Below are positions 1 to 5,257 of a stretch of 15,453 nucleotides of DNA, piece after piece. Location of the stretch: the NCBI GenBank assembly GCA_900551965.1, contig URYF01000034.1:1-15453 (forward strand), given 5' to 3'. The notes beneath the pieces are model-generated. The model ran no database searches, was not told the origin of the DNA, and worked only from the letters and a program-made list of their open reading frames with translations. The stretch is from an uncultured bacterium (GTDB lineage Bacteria > Cyanobacteriota > Vampirovibrionia > Gastranaerophilales > Gastranaerophilaceae). A program made the position numbers and the translations under genes. Numbering within the stretch: position 1 is the first letter of the stretch; each line of letters begins with the position of its first letter.

Positions 1-34
1 TGCTTCGAAAATCATAGATTTTCTCGCAATGACG
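1..34. repeat. REP-like dispersed palindromic repeat (partial at edge)
   Basis: Read on the minus strand this begins CGTCATTGCGAG, runs through a 7-bp inverted repeat (GAAAATC, 3-nt spacer, GATTTTC at 7-23) and ends CGAAGCA. I recall the layout CGTCATTGCGAG...CGAAGCAATC as an extragenic dispersed repeat in many unrelated bacterial genomes. The element lies 3' of the minus-strand gene ending at 67, where the hairpin could also work as a 3' end structure. It is cut by the window start, so its full length cannot be seen. Confidence 0.55.
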
Positions 35-66
35 ATAATATTGGTGGAAACATGTATATAACTTAC

Positions 67-801
67 TTAATTTGCATCTTGCAAAATTCTTTTATTTCGT
101 TTAGTTAATAAATCCATTTGTTTTTCATATAAATCAAACCATTCTTCTTTATTTAAAGGATAAGGAGAACGTTCAAAATCATCAAATGGTAATAAAAATT
201 TTATTGTTTTGTAATCATTTTCGACCCAATCTTGTAAATAAAAAAAGTCGATATAATTTTTAAAATTTCCAAATAAACTAAAAAATTTTGAATCATTTGT
301 TAAAATATTTTCTAAAGGACTTGTTTCCTCTGAATAAAATCTTTTAATACATTCTAATGTTAAATCAAATCTATCTCGAATTTTTTTATTTGTCCCCCTG
401 CATTGATTAATTGATAAACGATGTTTTGGAAAAATAATACTGCTGCCTATTGTATAAGATGAATGTAAATAATTCTTTCTAAATCCTTCCGGATCATTCA
501 TAGTTTTTTTCACACCATCAATAACATCACTAATTTGTGAATGATACCAATATATATTAATTATAGAATCGCTTCCAAAACGAAAATTTTTCCAGTATAA
601 ATAATCATATTCTATATTTCCAGAGTTTAAATCAAAAAATTCACCGGTTGGCAATTCTTTACTCCAGAGTTTTCTATGGTAAGTTTGAAGCGTAGGACTA
701 TATATATCCGGATCGATATTACTTTTACCATTAATAAAATTTTCCCAGTAATTGGGAGTATCTAATGTAAAGTCAAATGTTGTATCAATATTCGTATTCA
801 T
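67..801 (-). CDS. DUF6994-like protein of unknown function
   Basis: A 244-residue soluble protein with no signal peptide or membrane segment. Residues 31-57 carry DPD..SPTL..YH..LWSK.LP.G..FDL, which I recognise as the N-terminal signature of the DUF6994 family; the rest is rich in aromatic and charged residues (F/Y/W with D/E/K), including a conserved-looking RDRFDLTLECIKRFY stretch at 142-156 and a FLLPFDDF segment at 202-209. No function is established for this family to my knowledge and none can be inferred from neighbours. The ATG at 801 is supported by GAAAGG about 9 nt upstream and by a TATAAT box at 826-821. The gene stands alone: the 75-bp inverted-repeat element and the tRNA terminator are upstream, a dispersed repeat downstream. 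Family name is from memory and moderately sure; coding status is nearly certain. Confidence 0.85.
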   Translation of the reverse strand: MNTNIDTTFDFTLDTPNYWENFINGKSNIDPDIYSPTLQTYHRKLWSKELPTGEFFDLNSGNIEYDYLYWKNFRFGSDSIINIYWYHSQISDVIDGVKKTMNDPEGFRKNYLHSSYTIGSSIIFPKHRLSINQCRGTNKKIRDRFDLTLECIKRFYSEETSPLENILTNDSKFFSLFGNFKNYIDFFYLQDWVENDYKTIKFLLPFDDFERSPYPLNKEEWFDLYEKQMDLLTKRNKRILQDAN

Positions 802-820
802 TAACCCAACCTTTCATTTA

Positions 821-826
821 ATTATA
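821..826 (-). promoter_or_regulatory. -10 box for the DUF6994-like gene
   Basis: A perfect TATAAT on the minus strand, 19 nt before the ATG at 801. It implies a start near 814 and a leader of about 13 nt that contains the GAAAGG ribosome-binding site. No convincing -35 hexamer is present 16-18 nt further upstream. Confidence 0.5.
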
Positions 827-866
827 ACCAAAAATAATTGACATGTTATAAAATTCTGAATTTATA

Positions 867-941
867 TGTCCGACACTTAAAATCAGAAATTTTCTACTTA
901 ATTTTGATATTTTGATAATTTATGGTTTTAAATGTCAGACA
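867..941. repeat. 75-bp imperfect inverted-repeat element (MITE-like or long hairpin)
   Basis: Arms at 867-884 (TGTCCGACACTTAAAATC) and 924-941 (GGTTTTAAATGTCAGACA) match in 15 of 18 positions as reverse complements and enclose a 39-nt AT-rich centre. Each arm also contains the small palindrome TGTCNGACA. Two of the three mismatches become G-U pairs in a minus-strand RNA, so the hairpin would be better in that direction. It fills the otherwise empty 827-980 stretch between the DUF6994-like gene and the tRNA terminator. No clear target-site duplication is seen in the flanks. Confidence 0.55.
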
Positions 942-979
942 CTATGCTTTTATCTGTCTAATTATAGCTCCAAACGCAC

Positions 980-1004
980 TAAAAAAGAGCCCTTTCGGAC
1001 TCTT
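980..1004 (-). terminator. Intrinsic terminator of tRNA-Ser
   Basis: On the minus strand, 7 nt past the tRNA CCA end, AAGAGTCC and GGGCTCTT form an 8-bp stem (one G-U pair) closed by a GAAA tetraloop and run directly into six Ts. This is a textbook Rho-independent terminator. Confidence 0.9.
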
Positions 1005-1010
1005 GATAAA

Positions 1011-1100
1011 TGGAGGAAGAGGTGGGATTCGAACCCACGGAACGCTCGCACGTTCGACGGTTTTCAAGACCGCTCCGATCAACCGCTCTGGCACTCTTCC
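1011..1100 (-). tRNA. tRNA-Ser (anticodon UGA)
   Basis: The 90-nt minus-strand gene folds as a class II tRNA: acceptor stem GGAAGAG/CTCTTCC (7 perfect pairs), anticodon loop CTTGAAA at 1068-1062 with anticodon TGA at 1066-1064, a long variable arm with stem GAACG/CGTTC, T-stem GTGGG/CCCAC with loop TTCGAAT, and an encoded CCA at 1013-1011. It reads UCA and probably other UCN serine codons. The discriminator base is U73, whereas the bacterial serine tRNAs I know best carry G73. The gene has its own promoter and terminator, so it is a single-gene transcription unit. Confidence 0.97.
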
Positions 1101-1125
1101 AAGCAACTGCTTCGAATGTATTATC

Positions 1126-1153
1126 ATTGTATCAATTAAAGATTAATTGTCAA
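1126..1153 (-). promoter_or_regulatory. Promoter of tRNA-Ser
   Basis: Minus strand: perfect TTGACA at 1153-1148, a 16-bp spacer, then TACAAT at 1131-1126. The predicted start is about 20 nt before the tRNA 5' end, as expected for a stable-RNA gene with a short processed leader. Confidence 0.8.
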
Positions 1154-1199
1154 GAACTTATTTATAAATTAATTATAGGATTTTATATATTTTTTAAAC

Positions 1200-1208
1200 T
1201 GGTATAAT
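1200..1208 (+). promoter_or_regulatory. Extended -10 promoter giving a leaderless start
   Basis: TGGTATAAT is a perfect extended -10 (TGnTATAAT). Its last base is 6 nt before the ATG at 1215, so transcription should begin at or next to the A of the start codon. There is no -35 hexamer at the right distance, which an extended -10 can tolerate, and no Shine-Dalgarno sequence before the ATG. Confidence 0.7.
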
Positions 1209-1214
1209 AGAAGT

Positions 1215-1703
1215 ATGGTTGAAATTGACAACAACAAATCTTCTATCGCAATAAGAAGAACATCAACAATAAAGCTGGTTTTACTAAGCATTATTACTTT
1301 TGGAATATATTGGTATATTTGGTTATGGAAACTTATCACTGATATAAACAGACTTTATCCTGAAAAATATATTCATAGAACCCCCTGGTTAGGAATATTA
1401 CTTCTACTTGATATTTGTTCAATTTATATGAATTTTAAAGGAATCCAAACCGAATTTATTTTAAACGGTGCAGATTTAATATGGATGCTCATTCAAATAG
1501 TATTAGCCCTGCAAATATTAAAAAATATAGAAAATTATGTAAAAAAGAATTTCGATATTGAAATAAAACACAATGTACTTGGATGGCTATTCTTTGGATG
1601 TTTTTATATAAATTATAAAATTAATAGACTGCCCATAAGCATAAAGCAGGGACTTGAAAAAAAGATAGATTTATTGAAATATAATAACGAACAGGGGAAA
1701 TAA
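1215..1703 (+). CDS. DUF4234-type small integral membrane protein
   Basis: A 162-residue membrane protein. Residues 20-42 hold the DUF4234 signature (LLSIITFGIYWYIWLWKL followed by DIN), a first membrane helix; further hydrophobic segments lie at about 58-73 and 86-103, and a shorter one, possibly interfacial, at 121-132. The C-terminus is lysine-rich and likely cytoplasmic. The family has no defined biochemical role that I know. It is the first gene of a two-gene operon: its TAA ends 1 nt before the ATG of the ferredoxin-nitroreductase gene, so the two are probably co-translated. The start is unusual because the -10 box abuts it and no ribosome-binding site exists. There is no in-frame alternative start just upstream. 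Confidence 0.88.
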   Translation: MVEIDNNKSSIAIRRTSTIKLVLLSIITFGIYWYIWLWKLITDINRLYPEKYIHRTPWLGILLLLDICSIYMNFKGIQTEFILNGADLIWMLIQIVLALQILKNIENYVKKNFDIEIKHNVLGWLFFGCFYINYKINRLPISIKQGLEKKIDLLKYNNEQGK

Positions 1704-1704
1704 T

Positions 1705-2598
1705 ATGAGTAATATAAAATTCACGGTAGATAAAGACAAATGCATACATTGCGGAAAATGTGAACACGATTGTATCGCACAAATTATCAATCTTAACAGT
1801 GAAAAAGTTCCGAATATTTCAAAAGAAGATGAAAACAAATGTATAAAATGCCAACATTGCCTTGCGATTTGTCCGGTCGGTGCGATATCAATTTTAGGCA
1901 AGAACCCGCAAGAATCCAGTTCTTGTGATAATTTTCCTGAAAATGAACAGATTCTAAACCTAATCCAATCGCGCAGAAGTTTTAGAAATTTCAGACACGA
2001 AAACCTGTCCGCAGAAACCCTGGATAAATTAAAATCAATGATTAAATATGCTCCAACCGGCTGTAACAGCCATAAATTACATCTTTCTATAATTGATGAT
2101 GTTGAGGTTATGGACAGGTTTAGAAACCGCACAAATAACACCATTAAAAAGATTTTATTATCCGCTAAAATTGACGCTCTGACTAAAAAATTCTCAAGAT
2201 ACAAAAGCGCATTCCTTAACGGTGATGATGTAATATTTAGAGGTGCACCTCACATGATAGTTGTATCAACACCGGTTAACGCACCTTGCGCCAATGAAGA
2301 TCCAATAATTGCGCTAAGCTACTTTGAACTATATGCCCAAAGCATGGGAGTTGGAACTTTATGGTGCGGATTTGCTCAAATTTGTTTGAAACTAATTCCT
2401 GAACTATGCGAATTTTTAGAAATTCCGGACGGATATAAACCGGGTTATGTTATGCTCTTTGGTGGAACCGATATAAAGTACTCAAGAACAACCCAGCCGG
2501 AAGAATATCTGATAACATCTGTAAAAGGTGATAAAAACATTGATAATATGCCAATATCACGCAAACTAAAACGTTATTTTTGGAATTCAATACGCTAA
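1705..2598 (+). CDS. Ferredoxin-nitroreductase fusion protein (2x[4Fe-4S] + FMN)
   Basis: A 297-residue cytoplasmic flavoprotein. The N-terminal domain has two 4Fe-4S motifs: C13/C16/C19-x3-C23 and C46/C49/C52-x3-C56-P. A short linker leads to a nitroreductase-fold domain beginning near residue 85, with the FMN-phosphate-binding RRSFR at 90-94, APTGCNSH at 116-123 and the GVGTLWCGF segment at 215-223. Family knowledge: such fusions pass electrons from the Fe-S clusters to FMN to reduce nitro compounds, quinones or similar acceptors under anoxic conditions; the natural substrate is unknown. AGGGGA 7 nt before the ATG is a strong ribosome-binding site. It follows the DUF4234 gene by 1 nt and converges on the GtrA gene with a single base between stop codons, leaving no space for a dedicated terminator. 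Confidence 0.93.
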   Translation: MSNIKFTVDKDKCIHCGKCEHDCIAQIINLNSEKVPNISKEDENKCIKCQHCLAICPVGAISILGKNPQESSSCDNFPENEQILNLIQSRRSFRNFRHENLSAETLDKLKSMIKYAPTGCNSHKLHLSIIDDVEVMDRFRNRTNNTIKKILLSAKIDALTKKFSRYKSAFLNGDDVIFRGAPHMIVVSTPVNAPCANEDPIIALSYFELYAQSMGVGTLWCGFAQICLKLIPELCEFLEIPDGYKPGYVMLFGGTDIKYSRTTQPEEYLITSVKGDKNIDNMPISRKLKRYFWNSIR

Positions 2599-2599
2599 A

Positions 2600-3019
2600 T
2601 TACTTTTTGCTGACTTTGAATGCAAAATATTTGAACAAAACATAAGTAACAACTGATACCAAAAATATTGAAATAAATTGCGAAATATAAACATTTTTTA
2701 TCGCAAACCTTACAAGAATTTCTAAAATAATGACATTTAGAAAATAACTTACAGCCCAGGTTGAACAACATTTCAGGTATTCTTTAACATAGTTGCCTTT
2801 TGTACAAAATACAAAAAACTTCTGATTAAAATAGGAAAAAACAGAAGATAATGACCACTGTAAAATTACGCAAGCCTGATAATGTTCCGAACCTAAAATA
2901 TAAACTGACAGGGCAAAAATCATATAAGAAATGGCAGCATTAACAGCACCTATAAATAAGAACCTTATTTTATCAGGAATTTTGCACCATTTTGAATATA
3001 TAAGATTTAAAACTTCCAT
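2600..3019 (-). CDS. GtrA-family membrane protein
   Basis: A 139-residue protein of about four membrane helices (about 19-42, 48-66, 85-106, 110-130), the normal size and topology for GtrA. Recognisable family motifs are RFLFIGAVNAAISY at 19-32 and the paired SYFNQKFFVF (62-71) and YVLFKYFAFK (126-135) elements that follow helices 2 and 4. Family knowledge: GtrA proteins help move lipid-linked sugars across the inner membrane for cell-surface or wall glycan synthesis. No glycosyltransferase gene is next to it here, so the partner is not visible. No Shine-Dalgarno sequence precedes the ATG; a TTGAGA/TAAACT promoter places transcription start at the ATG itself. Confidence 0.9.
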   Translation of the reverse strand: MEVLNLIYSKWCKIPDKIRFLFIGAVNAAISYMIFALSVYILGSEHYQACVILQWSLSSVFSYFNQKFFVFCTKGNYVKEYLKCCSTWAVSYFLNVIILEILVRFAIKNVYISQFISIFLVSVVTYVLFKYFAFKVSKK

Positions 3020-3025
3020 AAAATA

Positions 3026-3053
3026 AGTTTACCACTTACAAAATAGTTCTCAA
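3026..3053 (-). promoter_or_regulatory. Promoter of the GtrA gene, predicted leaderless
   Basis: Minus strand: TTGAGA at 3053-3048, a 16-bp spacer, then TAAACT at 3031-3026 preceded by TGG (extended -10 form). The gap from the -10 to the ATG at 3019 is 6 nt, the same as at 1215 and 14514, so the start would fall on the initiation codon. It lies between the GtrA gene and the upstream gene that ends at 3068, indicating that GtrA can be transcribed on its own. Confidence 0.6.
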
Positions 3054-3067
3054 GTGTCACAATCTGA

Positions 3068-3646
3068 TTAAAACAGTGAACGTAATTCATCAATTGAACC
3101 CAAGGAAATTACATCATCTCCATCAAAATAATCAACAGTTTTTATATCAGAAGCATCATAATGTCCGGATATTTGGTAATGAGAATTTTCAGGAGCCCAT
3201 ACTCTTAATCTCCCGCTATTAATCAGTTTATTATTCTCATTATTGAATTTCAGTCTGAATTTACCATTTCTAGGTATTTTATCATACATAGGATCTGTCG
3301 TAATATCTGTATATAACCCTTTGTAAGCATCTCTATTACTTTTTACTGCCTGCCCCTTAATCAATTTCAAAAGTTCATCTTTGCCCACTATTCTATAAAA
3401 AATCGGGTTACGACTTCCCCACCTGTCCTGTAATAAAGATGCCTTTAATGAAGCATCTAGTATCTCATCACCAATATCTTTTACAGGCGCACTCACACCA
3501 ACAGAACAAAACACGTCAGAAACAGGAGCCCGTTCTAAGGTAGAAGCAGCAATATTTTGAGGCTTTTGAGCTGTAAATATCCCAACATCACAAATTTTTG
3601 TTGACTTGTTATTTTGCAATAAATTTTTAAAAGATATTTTGAGCAT
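3068..3646 (-). CDS. Uncharacterised protein, possible ADP-ribosyltransferase-like layout
   Basis: A 192-residue protein I do not recognise. I chose the ATG at 3646 (MLKISFKNLL...) because the longer reading starts with TTG at 3679 and the ATG has AAGG about 11 nt upstream. The N-terminal 55 residues look unstructured and include STLERAPVSDVF; there is no signal peptide. The C-terminal part has the order YRIVGKDELLKLIKG, then LYTDITTDPMY, then RLKF, then HYQISGHYDASDIKTVDYFDGD, which loosely resembles compact ADP-ribosyltransferase/RES-like folds that begin with an (L/F)YR strand and a Glu-rich helix. That is weak pattern inference, and no catalytic triad can be assigned. It sits 69 nt downstream of the pump operon on the same strand and may be read with it or independently. 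Confidence 0.75.
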   Translation of the reverse strand: MLKISFKNLLQNNKSTKICDVGIFTAQKPQNIAASTLERAPVSDVFCSVGVSAPVKDIGDEILDASLKASLLQDRWGSRNPIFYRIVGKDELLKLIKGQAVKSNRDAYKGLYTDITTDPMYDKIPRNGKFRLKFNNENNKLINSGRLRVWAPENSHYQISGHYDASDIKTVDYFDGDDVISLGSIDELRSLF

Positions 3647-3715
3647 AGATATACAAACCTTACCCTTACATAAAGTCAATAAATTCTAAAATTTGCGTCT
3701 TTTAAAAATATAATA

Positions 3716-5254
3716 TTACAATTCTTTATCAGATTCTTTGATAGGCGCACCAATTACACGCTCAACCTCAGCCGCATTGATATTATACTGAAGCAAAGTT
3801 GAATAATAATCCAGTTGAGCGTTCAGATAAGTATTTTCAGAATCTTTAAATTCAATTGCATCACCTAACCCTACCTGATAACGTCTGAATGCTTGATATT
3901 GTTGTTCTTTTGCCTGTTGCAGCGCAAGTTTTGATACCCCAATACCATCATGAGAGTTCATCAAGTTTATATATGCACTTTTAACATCTAAATAAACATT
4001 TTGACGTTCTTGTTCATAATCGGCAACATACTTTTTATAAGTTGCATTAGCTTCATCAACCTGCTTTTTGAGCAGCATCAAATTCAAAGCTGAATATTGA
4101 ATTTGAACCCCTAAAGAATAAGCATTATCTGCATTAATCTTACGTCCACCGTGCTGATACGAACCAAAAGCACTGATATCAGGAGTAAATGCACGTTTTG
4201 CACTTCTTATATTCAATTCTGCAGCATCCATTCTCTTCTTAGCAGCAAGCAGCGATGGACGGGAACTTTCTGCAACTTGAATTAAATCAGGAAAATTAAC
4301 CTCATATTCTTTTGTATTCAAGCTGTCTTTCAGTATAACTTCTGCGAGTTCAGGGATACCTACAGCATTTGCAAGCTGAACTGATGCGAGTTCTTGAGTG
4401 TTTTTAGCCTTAATTAAATTCAACTTAGCTTTTCCAAGGTTATATTCAGCATAAGTAACATCAATTTTAGCCTTTTTACCAATATCATAGTATGCTCTTG
4501 CCTGCTTCAACTGTAATTCATAATCTTGAACAGTATTTTCATAAACTTCTTTTTGAATTTTTGCAAAAACCATATTATAATACGCAACTTTTACATTATA
4601 AATTACATTTTCAATACTGGTTTCAGCATCATATCTTGAAGATTCATAAGTACGCTTAGCGGTATCAGCCATAGATTTAGTTTTACCAAAGTCAAATAAT
4701 AACATATTTGCTGACAAAGTCGGAACATAATACATATCATATTTCTGAACAATCATTTTCGCAAAATTACCACCGGCCATTGTCATAAACATATCATTTC
4801 TAGAATAGCTCATACCGGCATTCAGGGTTGGAAAATAATTAGACCAAGCCTGCCCGATACGTGTTTTATAAATTTCAGAATTACTGATAGCAGACATAAT
4901 TGCAGGGTGATGAGTTATTGCAAGTTTAATACAATCACTCAATGTAACTTCGCCATTCATATCAGCATAAGAAACCTGGCTGTTTATAACCGGGAATTTA
5001 GTTTCGTACATACCTTCGGCTTCTTTTGATGATTTGACTTTTGTTTTTTGATTAGATTTTAATTTCTTTATTTCGCGTTTTTTGTTAACCTTAGTTTTAT
5101 CAGGTTCAACAATTTGAATCTGCTTTTCTTTTTTTGCGATTAAAGTTTCATCATTTTTTACAGTTTTTTTTGCATAAGATAAATTAGTACTCAAAGCAGT
5201 AACTGATGCGATTAATATTAAATTAAAAATCTTTTTCTTTATTCCGTTATTCAT
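3716..5254 (-). CDS. TolC-family outer-membrane efflux channel
   Basis: A 512-residue outer-membrane factor, last gene of the pump operon. A signal peptide covers residues 1-28 with likely cleavage after LSYA. Residues 29-77 are an unusual lysine-rich linker (17 Lys in 49). The two outer-membrane-efflux repeats start near residue 103 (VTLSDCIKLAITHHPAIMSA) and run to the C-terminus, with long heptad-like helices and the typical duplication; the second repeat ends with DAIEFKDSENTYLNAQLDYY. Family knowledge: a trimer forms the beta-barrel and periplasmic tunnel through which the RND pump expels substrates. GGAG precedes the ATG by 9 nt, and the gene starts 3 nt after the pump stop. Its presence implies an outer membrane. 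No strong terminator is seen between it and the next gene. Confidence 0.95.
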   Translation of the reverse strand: MNNGIKKKIFNLILIASVTALSTNLSYAKKTVKNDETLIAKKEKQIQIVEPDKTKVNKKREIKKLKSNQKTKVKSSKEAEGMYETKFPVINSQVSYADMNGEVTLSDCIKLAITHHPAIMSAISNSEIYKTRIGQAWSNYFPTLNAGMSYSRNDMFMTMAGGNFAKMIVQKYDMYYVPTLSANMLLFDFGKTKSMADTAKRTYESSRYDAETSIENVIYNVKVAYYNMVFAKIQKEVYENTVQDYELQLKQARAYYDIGKKAKIDVTYAEYNLGKAKLNLIKAKNTQELASVQLANAVGIPELAEVILKDSLNTKEYEVNFPDLIQVAESSRPSLLAAKKRMDAAELNIRSAKRAFTPDISAFGSYQHGGRKINADNAYSLGVQIQYSALNLMLLKKQVDEANATYKKYVADYEQERQNVYLDVKSAYINLMNSHDGIGVSKLALQQAKEQQYQAFRRYQVGLGDAIEFKDSENTYLNAQLDYYSTLLQYNINAAEVERVIGAPIKESDKEL

Positions 5255-5257
5255 TGT

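Noticed and set aside
838..868. Plus-strand TTGACA at 838-843 with a TATATG 19 bp downstream
   Set aside because: Spacing is too long, the -10 is poor and no plus-strand gene follows; probably chance in AT-rich DNA.
912..1207. Four overlapping open frames on both strands across the tRNA-Ser gene (61-75 residues; one contains GRVPERLIGAVLKT)
   Set aside because: They are translations of the tRNA and its terminator. Such peptides are a classic mis-annotation over serine/leucine tRNA genes; no ribosome-binding sites support them.
1671..2204. 177-residue minus-strand open frame
   Set aside because: Lies antisense inside the ferredoxin-nitroreductase gene, whose Fe-S and FMN motifs are intact; the antisense product has no recognisable features.
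2605..2627. TTTTGC/GCAAAA hairpin at the convergent gene junction
   Set aside because: Only 6 weak pairs with an 11-nt loop and no adequate T-tract in either direction; not called as a terminator.
3647..3679. TTG start at 3679 adding 11 residues to the unrecognised protein
   Set aside because: The ATG at 3646 has a better codon and an AAGG upstream; the extra residues show no feature.
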